Under the pieces are notes generated by a model. The model searched no databases and was not told where the DNA came from. It saw only the letters and a program-made list of their open reading frames with translations. 64,000 nt of DNA from an uncultured Paracoccaceae bacterium (lineage in GTDB: Bacteria; Pseudomonadota; Alphaproteobacteria; Rhodobacterales; Rhodobacteraceae). The first letter of the stretch is position 1, and each line of letters opens with the position of its first letter. The DNA lies in assembly GCA_947503965.1 (NCBI GenBank), contig CANNFU010000010.1, positions 62,001 through 126,000 of the forward strand. Reading direction: 5' to 3'. Shown piece by piece: positions 27,652 through 36,161 of the stretch. A program made the translations under genes and the position numbers.

Positions 27652-27745
27652 TGACGTCTGTTGTTTGGGCTCATCGCCGCCATTGGAACAATTGCAGCAT
27701 CACATATTCAGACTGCCCTGCTATGAGCATGGACGGCCCTTAGCG

Positions 27746-27831
27746 GATGAGGTGGGTGGCTCCTGCTCCACCGGCATCGAATGTGCCAAAGTGCAGTTGT
27801 TATCGACTGCTAGGAAAGGAGCCACCCAATG
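27746..27831 (+). mobile_element. IS110 left-end scar
   Basis: 86 bp that align at roughly 80% by eye with the first 87 bp of the intact IS110 at 33534-33620, from GATGAGGTGGGTGGCTCCTG to GGAGCCACCCAATG. It stops exactly at the transposase ATG, where the IS3 end begins. Only the 5' non-coding end remains. Confidence 0.8.
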
Positions 27832-28122
27832 TGAGGTGCCCCTAGATTTGTAGACGCTTCGCCGCCTAACTGTGAGGCGAGGAGGCCGAGATGGGGACAA
27901 GCAACTACAGCGACGAGTTCAAGCGGGACGCGGTGCATCAGATCACGGTACGCGGGTACCCGGTGCGGGAGGTATCGCGGCGTTTGGGCGTGAGCACGTA
28001 TTCTCTGTACAAATGGTTGAAGCTGTTCGGGGAGCCGGTTCCGAAGCCTGGCGTGGACCATGAAGCCGAGAACCGGCGGTTGAAGCGTGAGCTGGCCAGG
28101 GAGACGGAGGAGCGCGACATCC
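27832..28122 (+). mobile_element. Truncated IS3-family element carrying orfA start
   Basis: Begins with TGAGGTGCCCCTAGA, an IS3-type end, immediately after the IS110 scar. The orfA ATG is at 27891 (GGAGGCCGAG upstream). The helix-turn-helix SDEFKRDAVHQITVRGYPV and the leucine-zipper part LKRELARETEERDIL are typical. The element is cut at 28122 by another IS3 piece, so the frame ends in foreign sequence at 28187. Confidence 0.85.
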
Positions 28123-28187
28123 TGTCCGTCGTCAGAGTTTTTGGCACCAAGAGCGTCGTAAACTACGAGAGAGTTTGGCTCATCTAG
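27891..28187 (+). pseudogene. IS3 orfA transposase fragment
   Basis: About 76 native residues from MGTSNYSDEFKRD to TEERDIL, followed by about 22 residues read through the end of an inserted IS3 piece (SVVRVFGTK and on). The orfB catalytic frame is absent, so it is non-functional for transposition. Confidence 0.85.
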
Positions 28188-28383
28188 TTGGTTTGATTAT
28201 GCGGCGTGCTGGCGGTGATGCAAGCGTCGCGCTTCGAGCGTCTTTTGTTTGATCCTTTCGCGTTGCTTTAGAATGGCTTTGTCGCGCCCGAAGTAGACGT
28301 CGGCGGGTGTGACGTTGTTGATACTCTCGTGATAGCGCTGGTGATTGTAGTGGTCGACGAAGGCTTCGATCTGCGCTTCAAGA
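28123..28383 (-). mobile_element. Second IS3-family remnant (orfB C-terminus), inserted in the first
   Basis: On the - strand, the orfB tail is readable from about 28383 to the stop at 28197-28199: FVDHYNHQRYHES, then TPADVYFGRDKAIL, then a basic tail ending HHRQHAA. After the stop, 74 bp lead to an IS end beginning TGTCCGTCGTCAGAG at 28123. The catalytic DDE region upstream is missing, replaced by a different gene fragment from about 28384. Confidence 0.85.
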
Positions 28384-28797
28384 TCTAGGCAAGGCCTTGG
28401 CCCGCTCGTCGGTGGGACCGAGGTCCAGAAGCTGGCAATAGATGCCTTCCATCATCGGACCAGAAACCCTCTTGAAGAGGTTGTCTGCGGTTGGCGTCCA
28501 GACCTTGCGGATCGCCGCGCCTGATTTCAGTTCGAGGAATTCCGAGGAGTCAGCGTCTCCTCCGATCAGGAGTTTCGCGAGCATGCGGGTCAGTTCCGCA
28601 TCCCGGTGCTTCTTGCCTTTCTTCTTGAAGGTCGTGAAGGCTTTTTTGAGGTCCAGGTCCCAGCGATCCGCAGGCGCGGCATCTGACTTGCTCAACCGTT
28701 CGTCTACCGCGAACCCATCAGCACAGGACGGTACATTGCTCGGCTGTCCAGTCGTGATACCCAGCACATCCCGGAACCCGGTCAAGCGCAGCTTCAA
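28378..28797 (-). pseudogene. C-terminal fragment resembling a plasmid ParB-like protein
   Basis: 139 residues as read. The helical Lys-rich part (DLKKAFTTFKKKGKKHRD), the segment AELTRMLAKLLIGG and the tail KVWTPTADNLFKRVSGPMM look like the C-terminal region of large ParB-type plasmid proteins. It has no DNA-binding domain and is cut by the IS3 scar near 28390. The family assignment is from memory of similar proteins. Whether it belongs with the ParB N-terminal piece at 47473 is unknown. Confidence 0.35.
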
Positions 28798-28846
28798 TTA
28801 CTGCCACGAGACCTCAGTTGCTCCGGGTTCGGCGCATTTACACCTG

Positions 28847-29761
28847 TCAAACGCCACCAACTCGGCGCTTCGCAACGTCTGACAGACCCCGGGCCAGCAG
28901 GTCGAATACGATCCTGATACGGCGGCTGGTCTGTAACTCTCGGTGGGTTACCAGCCAGATTGGAAACTCCAACGATGGGAAATCCGGCAAGACCTTCTCT
29001 ATGCCAGGTTCAGCCTCGCCCAACGTTTCGGGCTGCATAGAGACGCCGTAGCCCGCTTTCACCAACTCCCATGCGACGACACCGCTCTCGCTCGACATCA
29101 CGAAGCTCTCTGCGCGAACGGGCACGCCCATGTTGTGCAGTGGGGCCATTAGCCGCTCGGGGTCGGCATTGCCGACGAAATCGAGTGCAGCCACATCGCG
29201 CGGTGTCCGTGGGCGGCCCGCACGATCGAGATAGTCGGTCGCGGCATAGAGAGTGGCACGAAAGTCGCCCAAGTGCCGTGCAATCAGGTCTGGCTGGTCA
29301 GGGCGGACGTGGCGTATCGCGATGTCCGCCTCGCGCTGCGTGAGATTCTGCATTTCGCTCGACGCCAGGATGCGGACGCGGATGCCCGGCGCCGTCCGTC
29401 GCAACGGCTTGAGGACGCCCGGCAGGATCGCTGCTGACAAGAGGTCTGTACCCGTGACCGTAACCTCGCCCGTGACTTCTTGTGATTTGCCGTCGGCCAC
29501 CATCGAGATGAGCGTTGCAGCGTCGCACATGGTGCGCACGTGTTCAAGCAGATCGCGTCCTGCCTCCGTCAAGGTAAGCCCACGGACGCTACGTTCTACC
29601 AGCGTGACGCTAAGTGTTTCCTCGAGCGCACCGATCTGCCGTCCAATCGTCGGCTGTGTTGTCTTCAGCACGCGCGCAGCACCGCTGAACGAGCCCTCCT
29701 CAGCCGTCGCGAGGAAGGCGCGCACCTGGTTCCAATCGAAGGAGATGGCCTGCCAGTTCAT
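28847..29761 (-). CDS. LysR-family regulator
   Basis: 304 residues. The N-terminal winged helix (FDWNQVRAFLATAEEGSFSG, then TTQPTIGRQIGALE) is followed by a substrate-binding domain of usual length. It is divergent from the methyltransferase gene at 29951 with a 189-bp gap, so it probably controls that cluster and itself. Ligand unknown. Confidence 0.9.
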   Translation of the reverse strand: MNWQAISFDWNQVRAFLATAEEGSFSGAARVLKTTQPTIGRQIGALEETLSVTLVERSVRGLTLTEAGRDLLEHVRTMCDAATLISMVADGKSQEVTGEVTVTGTDLLSAAILPGVLKPLRRTAPGIRVRILASSEMQNLTQREADIAIRHVRPDQPDLIARHLGDFRATLYAATDYLDRAGRPRTPRDVAALDFVGNADPERLMAPLHNMGVPVRAESFVMSSESGVVAWELVKAGYGVSMQPETLGEAEPGIEKVLPDFPSLEFPIWLVTHRELQTSRRIRIVFDLLARGLSDVAKRRVGGV

Positions 29762-29950
29762 TCATGAGCGTATAGCAGGTGGACGAATTTAAGCAATCGA
29801 CCTTTCATGAGCGCATGGATGATACCGGCTGCGAAACGGGATCGGCCCGATCTCGGCAACCGAAAGCGACACAATGTATTCCGCAGTTTCTTACGACTGG
29901 CACATCCGCGCTGCTTCAAACCTGAAGTGTAACATGCAAAGGAAACCGAC

Positions 29951-30571
29951 ATGACTCCCCAAGCCTTCTGGGACCGGCATGCGCCCAAGTACGCAAAAAA
30001 GCCCATCGCCGATGTCACCGCCTACGAAGAAAAGCTAGAATGCGTCACTGAGCTTCTTCGATCGACCGATCGCGTTCTTGAAATCGGCTGCGGGACAGGC
30101 GGCACCGCGAGTAAGATCGCGCCTATCGTCGCTCATGTGACCGCAACCGACCTCTCTGCCGAGATGATCCGGATCGCCCGGTCACGATCAGGCGGCGATG
30201 CCGCGGGAACACCAGAATTCCTTCAGGCGGAGGCGGCGCAACTCATTCCTGGCCAACCGTTCGAGGTCATTTGCGCGTTCAGCCTACTTCACCTGGTGGA
30301 TGACATACCCACCGTGCTGGATTCAGCATTCCACCAAATGAAACCCGGCGGTCACTTCATATCAAAGACGGTTTGTCTGAAGGACGCGCCGCGCTGGATG
30401 CGAGCCATGGTTCGTTTGCTCATGGCCGTGCGGATCGCGCCTAATGGGATCCTCTTGAGTCGCGCTGAATTGACCCGGCACCTGATCCGGGCCGGGTTCG
30501 AAATCGAGCAGACGCGGTACTTCGGAAAGAACCAACTGAGCCCCTTTTTCGTCGCCCGCAAGCCCGCCTGA
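29951..30571 (+). CDS. Class I SAM-dependent methyltransferase
   Basis: 206 residues. Motif I is VLEIGCGTGGTAS, followed by VTATDLSAEMIRIAR (acidic residue binding the ribose) and a later FEVICAFSLLHLVDD. This is the UbiE/Methyltransf_11-like small-molecule class. It heads a row of small + strand genes and is divergent from a LysR regulator. Substrate unknown. Confidence 0.88.
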   Translation: MTPQAFWDRHAPKYAKKPIADVTAYEEKLECVTELLRSTDRVLEIGCGTGGTASKIAPIVAHVTATDLSAEMIRIARSRSGGDAAGTPEFLQAEAAQLIPGQPFEVICAFSLLHLVDDIPTVLDSAFHQMKPGGHFISKTVCLKDAPRWMRAMVRLLMAVRIAPNGILLSRAELTRHLIRAGFEIEQTRYFGKNQLSPFFVARKPA

Positions 30572-30605
30572 GGCAGACCGACACCTTATTCTGTGAGACT
30601 GAAGC

Positions 30606-31262
30606 ATGTACTTTATCAGCCGTCGCGAATGGGCGTTCCTTGCCCTCGTGTTCCTCTACTCTTTCATTCCGGCAGTCGTCGGGCTGGTTCGGATTCCCGA
30701 GCTTCTTGGCACTCCGGCGATGATCCCGCCGAACCCGCGTGCGGTGATCGATCCCCTCCCGATCACGTTGCATATCCTTGGCAGTTCAGTTTTCTGCCTT
30801 GTGGGGGCTGTGCAGTTTCTGCCGAGCCTGAGGCGCTACCGCCCCGCCTTGCACAGGACCCTCGGGCGGATCGTGGCGGCCGCGGGATGCGTCAGCGCGC
30901 TTACCGGGCTATGGATGACCGTCGCTTACGTATTCCCTGACGCCCAGCAGGGACCATTGCTTTATGGGGCGAGGGTCACGCTTAGCCTCGCGATGGTCGC
31001 CCTCATCGCATGGGCCGTCGTCGCGATCCGGTCGCGAAACGTCGCTGCGCACCGCGCTGCGATGCTGCGCGCCTATGCCATCGGCCAAGGGGCCTCAACG
31101 CAGACCGCGCTCTTTCTGGTCACGATGGGCCTCTTTGACACTGAGCTGTCGGGGTTTTCCCGTGACGTCCTGATGGTCGGGGCGTGGGCCATCAACCTTG
31201 CGATTGCGGAACTCCTGATCCGCCGCGCCTTTGCAACGCGCACACACGGTGCCGTGATCTGA
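30606..31262 (+). CDS. DUF2306 membrane protein
   Basis: 218 residues with about six hydrophobic segments. RPALHRTLGRIVAAAG and NVAAHRAAMLRAYAIG are the conserved His/Arg-bearing loops of DUF2306 proteins, inner-membrane proteins of unknown function. It starts 34 bp after the methyltransferase stop and may share its transcript. Confidence 0.8.
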   Translation: MYFISRREWAFLALVFLYSFIPAVVGLVRIPELLGTPAMIPPNPRAVIDPLPITLHILGSSVFCLVGAVQFLPSLRRYRPALHRTLGRIVAAAGCVSALTGLWMTVAYVFPDAQQGPLLYGARVTLSLAMVALIAWAVVAIRSRNVAAHRAAMLRAYAIGQGASTQTALFLVTMGLFDTELSGFSRDVLMVGAWAINLAIAELLIRRAFATRTHGAVI

Positions 31263-31324
31263 ACCCGGTCGTGCTCCCAGCCTAATACTGGCAAACTCCA
31301 GAAACAAAGAAAGAAGACGCCTAA

Positions 31325-31744
31325 ATGAGACGGCTCGATCCCCATATTCTACTATCTGCCCTATGGCTGTTCATTCTGCTCAACATCATCTTTCGCGACA
31401 TTCACCAGTTTGTCCTCGCGTCCCATATCGAGATGCTGCTGACAGGCCATTACAACGGCATCGAGATCACCGAAGGGCCGATGCTTCTGGGCGGTTCCCT
31501 CGTCCAAGTGCCGATTGCGATGGTGCTCTTTTCGCTCCTGCTAACCCGCAGGATTGGTCGCCCCGTCACCTTTCTTGCAGCGATCGTCACAACCGGTACG
31601 CTCCTTTCCTCGGCCCCCACCGACATGGATGACACCTTCCACCTCGTCATCGAGATCGTGGCTCTAATCGCAATTCTCTGGACCGCATGGACGTGGCCTG
31701 AGCACGAACACACCGCGCCGCAATCCGACGCAAGTTCTTCGTAA
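31325..31744 (+). CDS. Small four-helix membrane protein, DUF6326-like
   Basis: 139 residues with four hydrophobic helices. The first (LSALWLFILLNIIFRDIHQF) and the GGSLVQVPIAMVLFSLLL segment resemble DUF6326 proteins. Function unknown. It follows the DUF2306 gene by 62 bp, and the two probably act together with the LysR-controlled cluster. Confidence 0.55.
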   Translation: MRRLDPHILLSALWLFILLNIIFRDIHQFVLASHIEMLLTGHYNGIEITEGPMLLGGSLVQVPIAMVLFSLLLTRRIGRPVTFLAAIVTTGTLLSSAPTDMDDTFHLVIEIVALIAILWTAWTWPEHEHTAPQSDASSS

Positions 31745-31794
31745 AAAACGTGCGCGCACCGCGGACACGATGAATGAATAAAAGGACCAAATAG

Positions 31795-32451
31795 ATGTTG
31801 GCAGAAACGCCTTTAGACGATGCGGTTGATCTTTATGACAAGCTCGCACCTCGCTACGACAAACTTCATCATCGCTGGCTGCGTCATGCAGGCGGCGAGG
31901 CGCAGGCCGCCCTGGAAGGTCTGGTGCGTGCACTTGCGACGCCGAATTCGAGGTTTTTGGATGCTGGCTGCGGCACCGGCAACCTGGCACGTAGATTGAT
32001 TGCCGAGGGCATGCCGCCGAATTTGATGACCCTTCTCGACCCGTCTGTGGCCATGCTTGCGCGCTGCGCCGACATTCCTGTGCCAAAGATACAAGGACGG
32101 TTGGAGTCCTTGCCGTTTGAGGATGGCACCTTCGATCTTGTGACGTGTGCTTGGGCTTTGGAAACCGTCCCCGATCCCCATCTGGCTTTGAGTGAGCTTT
32201 GCAGGATTGTTCGAGCCGGCGGCGCGCTTTGTCTCGCGTTCTGCGCGGATGAGCCTGCCCGTGGTCTTGCCGACAGCCTTATGCGGCAGGCGCTTTTGTT
32301 TCGCGGGACGGGCCGGTTTATGTCCCGCTCCCGATTGATGCAGGCAATCGAGCGTTTCGAAAATTTTGAAGTGCGGGCAATTCCGAGCCATGGTCCGGCC
32401 TCGACCTTACTTGCAAGGCGGTCTGGCGCAGCAACCAAGGTGTCTTTGTAG
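31795..32451 (+). CDS. Class I SAM-dependent methyltransferase (second)
   Basis: 218 residues. Motif I is RFLDAGCGTGNLARRL, with LMTLLDPSVAMLARC as the acidic loop and FDLVTCAWALETVPDPH as motif III. The N-terminus (LYDKLAPRYDKLHHRWLRH) is typical of UbiE-like enzymes. It is not closely similar to the methyltransferase at 29951. RBS AAAGGA lies near the ATG. Confidence 0.85.
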   Translation: MLAETPLDDAVDLYDKLAPRYDKLHHRWLRHAGGEAQAALEGLVRALATPNSRFLDAGCGTGNLARRLIAEGMPPNLMTLLDPSVAMLARCADIPVPKIQGRLESLPFEDGTFDLVTCAWALETVPDPHLALSELCRIVRAGGALCLAFCADEPARGLADSLMRQALLFRGTGRFMSRSRLMQAIERFENFEVRAIPSHGPASTLLARRSGAATKVSL

Positions 32452-32499
32452 CCGGGCTTAGAGTTGAAATTGACGCCCACAGAATTTTGGAGATCAAGC

Positions 32500-32871
32500 A
32501 TGATCGGTTATGTTACACTCGGAACCAACAACTTCGAGGCCGCGCTGAAATTCTACGACGACTTGTTTTCGAGCGTGGGCGCAAACCGCCTTTGGAAACA
32601 CGGCGATATGGCCGCATGGTGCCGCTCAAGGCCCGATCCTGCGTTATGCCTTGCTTGTCCACTCAATGGGGCACCGGCAAGCGTTGGAAACGGGGTGATG
32701 GTCGCATTGAAAATGACCAACAGAAAAGCCGTCGATACGCTTCACGCCAAGTGCCTCGAACTTGGCGGAACAGATGAGGGACCCCCCGGTACACGCGGAG
32801 ATCATGGTTTCTACGGAGGGTATTTCCGAGATCTGGATGGCAACAAACTGAATGCGTATGTCCCGGCGTGA
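32500..32871 (+). CDS. VOC-family (glyoxalase-like) protein
   Basis: 123 residues from the ATG at 32500 with TTGGAG upstream; a TTG at 32464 is less likely. It has VTLGTNNFEAALKFYDDLF at the N-terminus and GGYFRDLDGNKLNAYVP at the C-terminus, the paired beta-alpha-beta modules of the vicinal-oxygen-chelate fold. It could be a metal-dependent lyase or a resistance-type binding protein. Confidence 0.85.
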   Translation: MIGYVTLGTNNFEAALKFYDDLFSSVGANRLWKHGDMAAWCRSRPDPALCLACPLNGAPASVGNGVMVALKMTNRKAVDTLHAKCLELGGTDEGPPGTRGDHGFYGGYFRDLDGNKLNAYVPA

Positions 32872-32947
32872 CGCCAGGCAAAGAGTTGGCTGTTGAAATA
32901 TTGCGTTCAGAGGACAATGAGCGACGAGCACATCGAAAGAGGCCGAT

Positions 32948-33421
32948 ATGGGATCTGAAATAGAATTCGTCCGATTGTCGGAAATTGACCCAGCCGAAAT
33001 CTTGGCGCACATGTCCGACCCGCGTGTCGCCGAGCATATGCCGCTTCTGAAATTTACTTGGAATGCCGAAACAGTGGCGCGGTTTGTCGCCAAAAAGGAA
33101 GAGTGTTGGCACCGTGACGGACTTGGACATTGGGCATTCTTGTCCGATGACCGATATGTCGGCTGGGGTGGATTTCAAAAAGAAGGAGTCGAGTGGGATT
33201 TCGGACTGGTCTTGCGGCCCGACATGTTTGGCCTCGGGCCGCGCATCTCGCGAAAGGCGATCGACTTTGCGATTTCCGATGAACGCATCCCGCATGTGAC
33301 CTTCCTTTTACCACCGTCACGCACGAACCTGCGGGCACTCGACAGACTTGGTGCTTGGCGGGTTGGCGAAGTCGATTATGACGGGGCGACCTTCCTCAAA
33401 TTTCAACTCGCGACCGAGTGA
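32948..33421 (+). CDS. GNAT-family N-acetyltransferase-like protein
   Basis: 157 residues. It follows the GNAT layout: a strand-helix start (EFVRLSEIDPAEIL), a central GHWAFLSDDRYVGWGGFQ hairpin, and a C-terminal NLRALDRLGAWRVGEVDYDG. The acetyl-CoA loop is not strong, so the call rests on overall pattern. It lies 76 bp after the VOC gene and is the last gene before IS110. Confidence 0.65.
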   Translation: MGSEIEFVRLSEIDPAEILAHMSDPRVAEHMPLLKFTWNAETVARFVAKKEECWHRDGLGHWAFLSDDRYVGWGGFQKEGVEWDFGLVLRPDMFGLGPRISRKAIDFAISDERIPHVTFLLPPSRTNLRALDRLGAWRVGEVDYDGATFLKFQLATE

Positions 33422-33533
33422 CGGCACTATCCAATCTTTGGCTATCCGACAGCTTCAGAATATATCGAAGCTCCGGCCCATATCGGCCATTGACCCACCT
33501 TCAGCCATGCTGCGGTGCGGCTTTCCCGAACCT

Positions 33534-34840
33534 GATGGGGTGGATGGCTCCTGCTTCAACCGGCGTCGCAATGCGCCATAGTGCAGTTGTCATAACTGCT
33601 ATGAGAGGAGCCACCCAATGCAGGTTACAACAATTGGCATAGATCTCGCCAAGAACATCTTTCAGGTCCATGGCATCGCTGAAAACGGCGATGTTGTTTT
33701 CAATCGTGCGATAAGGCGGGCGCAGCTCTTGGCTTTCTTCGCAGACCTTCCAGCTTGCTTAGTGGGAATGGAAGCTTGCAGTTCGAGCCACTACTGGGCG
33801 CGCCAATTGAGCGCTCTCGGGCATGATGTCCGTTTGATCCCGGCCAATTACGTGAAGCCTTACGTCAAGCGCGGCAAATCTGATGCCGCCGATGCCGAAG
33901 CGATCTGCGAAGCCGTGACACGCCCGACCATGCGGTTTGTTGCAATCAAAACGGAAGAACAACAAAGCATCCTGTTCCTTCATCGCGCTCGTGATCTCAT
34001 CGTTCGCCAGCGCACTCAGATCAGCAACATGTTGCGCGGGTTGCTTGCCGAGTTTGGAATTGTGATTGCACAAGGAATTGGCAGCGCGGTGAAATTTGCA
34101 AAAGATGTATTGGACAACGACCGCCCAGATATTCCCGAAGTTGCCGTCGATGTGCTGACAAATTTGAGCAATCAACTCGTGGCTTTGCACTTGCGGATCC
34201 GTTGGTACGAAATGCGTATGCGCCTTCAGGCAAAGCAGGATCCGCGAGTGGCGCTACTTCGAACCATACCGGGCGTCGGTCCGGTGACAGCTTCAGCCAT
34301 AGCAGCAACGATCGGCGATGCGCGCCAGTTCAAGAACGGTCGCGAGCTCGCAGCTTGGCTTGGTCTGACACCGCTCAACCGATCCAGCGGTGGCAAAGAA
34401 AGGTTGGGTAGGATCTCGAAGATGGGTGATCGATATCTTCGACGCCTCTTAGTCACAGGAATGACAGCTCGGCTGCGTCAGATGAAGGTGAATCCAGACC
34501 GTGTCGACCCATGGGCCATCGGACTGCTTGAGCGCAAGCCGACCAGGCTCGCGACCGTCGCGATGGCCAACAAAACTGCACGGATCATATGGGCCGTCTT
34601 GACGAGAAACGAATACTACCGCCCACACTACGCCTGAAGAAAAGGAACAAAAACACCGAGACAGCAAGACCAACCAGTTGATGGCGCACAGTCAGCCCGC
34701 CAACCAAGACACCCCGTCGAATGTCCGGGACACAACGTTGTCCGCGAACCTGTATGGGACTTGGTCTGCGGAAACCATCAGGGCCAGCGGCCACATGTGC
34801 CGCGTAAACAGGCCGGACACATGTCTGCTTCTGACCAGTA
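33534..34840 (+). mobile_element. IS110-family insertion sequence
   Basis: The left end is set at 33534 by similarity to the scar at 27746. The transposase is intact. The right end is uncertain: typical IS110 3' non-coding sequence continues after the stop for about 200 bp, and 34840 is an estimate. IS110 elements lack terminal inverted repeats, so no repeat marks the end. Confidence 0.75.
33618..34637 (+). CDS. IS110 transposase
   Basis: 339 residues and apparently complete. The N-terminal DEDD RuvC-like domain starts GIDLAKNIFQVHG and carries GMEACSSSHYWAR; KRGKSDAADAEAI follows. The C-terminal half has LLRTIPGVGPVTASAI and the conserved Ser region LNRSSGGKERLG. The RBS is GAGAGGAG. IS110 enzymes can be guided by RNA from the element's non-coding ends. 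Confidence 0.95.
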   Translation: MQVTTIGIDLAKNIFQVHGIAENGDVVFNRAIRRAQLLAFFADLPACLVGMEACSSSHYWARQLSALGHDVRLIPANYVKPYVKRGKSDAADAEAICEAVTRPTMRFVAIKTEEQQSILFLHRARDLIVRQRTQISNMLRGLLAEFGIVIAQGIGSAVKFAKDVLDNDRPDIPEVAVDVLTNLSNQLVALHLRIRWYEMRMRLQAKQDPRVALLRTIPGVGPVTASAIAATIGDARQFKNGRELAAWLGLTPLNRSSGGKERLGRISKMGDRYLRRLLVTGMTARLRQMKVNPDRVDPWAIGLLERKPTRLATVAMANKTARIIWAVLTRNEYYRPHYA

Positions 34841-34952
34841 CGCACTCATTCAAATACGTCTTGCTATGCAGGAGCAATCCACACATGCCATTCGCTGCAG
34901 GAGCAAAATTCAACGCTGATCGAACTTACAGATCGCGGGACGAAGCCGCCGT

Positions 34953-36125
34953 CTATGAATGCTCGATTTGCAGTTCCTCTCGCACCTGCATCAAGATTTC
35001 TCCCAATCGATTGAGACCCAGTCCGTCTGGCCCAATGCCCCAATAAGCATCCATGGGAGCGTTTTCGGCAATGCGCGCGTCGCCGGTTGATAGGAGAAGC
35101 TTTCTGGGATGCTCGTGGGTCTGGAATTTGCACCGAACAGCATCTAGCATAATTGCGTCTTTGACTTCTTCCCAATCCTGTCTCAGCGGGATTTTTCTAG
35201 TCATACCAAGTGCCTTCGCATCCTTTGGCTTGCCGCAGGCTCGAATTCGCTCTCGGTATGCCTCGTCGTGGAACTTCATCGCTTGAAAGTAGTGCTCGAC
35301 GGTTCGCCACCAAAGACCATCAAGGGCTACGCCGTAGGGAGCAAAGTTCGAAAACTCCGAGAAAGCATCAGTCTGCGCGTAAAAATAGACTGTGTTCTCC
35401 GGCTCATAATCCATGCCACAATCACTGCCGGAACCAGAGAGGATTGCCAAGTAGGTTTGGGCTCCAAGCGGACTTGCGGCAAAGCAGCGCGTGGTTTTGC
35501 GCAAAATGCCGCCGTGGGCCGACACAGACGAGTTGTTGATGATGACGCCGCGAAGTCCGCCCCGCCCCCAGGGTTCATTGCGCAGCATCGAAGGAACTTC
35601 GTGCTTGATCGACAAAAACAGGCCCCGCGTATTGGTGGCCCAGACGTCATCAAAGTCAGAAGCTTCGATATCCGCCAGGGGAGCATTCCCCGTAAGTGAT
35701 CCGTTACCGAAAACAACGCCCGCATTGTTGAAGGCGATTTCGATTTCACCGAAGGCCTCCCGTGCGGCGTCAACGAAACGAATGATCTGCGCTTCGTCCC
35801 GGACGTCCGATTGAACAAAGAGCGCGCGCCCGCCAGCGGATAGAGTTGCCTCATCCGCATTGATGGATTGCTCGACCTCCGCACCGAGACCAGCCCGACG
35901 ACCATTGAATGCCACAAGTGCGCCCTCGCGGGCAAAAGCGCGTGCAGTGGCTTCGCCAATGCCGGAGGTGGCCCCAGTGATCAAGACCGTTCTACCTGCA
36001 AACCTGCCGGTCGAGCCGCTCTGGGCTTTGGCTTGTGTGGCAAGTCCGCTGGCAAGTGCAGCCGCTCCAAAGGCCGCGCCTCCAAGTACAGCGCGACGGT
36101 TTGTAAGCGTTTCTTTCTCAGACAT
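34953..36125 (-). CDS. Chimera: exported truncated SDR fused in frame to a NADAR domain
   Basis: 390 residues. Residues 1-35 are a Tat-like signal (NRRAVLGGAAFG). Residues ~42-210 are a short-chain dehydrogenase with TGATSGIG and NNAG, reaching INNSSVSAHGG, but the YxxxK catalytic pair that should follow is missing. After a ~25-residue linker, residues 238-390 are a NADAR/YbiA-like N-glycosidase domain (FSEFSNFAPYGV, RTVEHYFQAMKF, MDAYWGIGPDGLGLN). An internal ATG at 35414 could express NADAR alone. It is the last gene of the 39424-34953 operon, next to IS110. A deletion joining two genes is likely. Confidence 0.85.
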   Translation of the reverse strand: MSEKETLTNRRAVLGGAAFGAAALASGLATQAKAQSGSTGRFAGRTVLITGATSGIGEATARAFAREGALVAFNGRRAGLGAEVEQSINADEATLSAGGRALFVQSDVRDEAQIIRFVDAAREAFGEIEIAFNNAGVVFGNGSLTGNAPLADIEASDFDDVWATNTRGLFLSIKHEVPSMLRNEPWGRGGLRGVIINNSSVSAHGGILRKTTRCFAASPLGAQTYLAILSGSGSDCGMDYEPENTVYFYAQTDAFSEFSNFAPYGVALDGLWWRTVEHYFQAMKFHDEAYRERIRACGKPKDAKALGMTRKIPLRQDWEEVKDAIMLDAVRCKFQTHEHPRKLLLSTGDARIAENAPMDAYWGIGPDGLGLNRLGEILMQVREELQIEHS

Positions 36126-36161
36126 ATTGGCTTCCTTTCTATTATGACGGTCGGCGCACGG

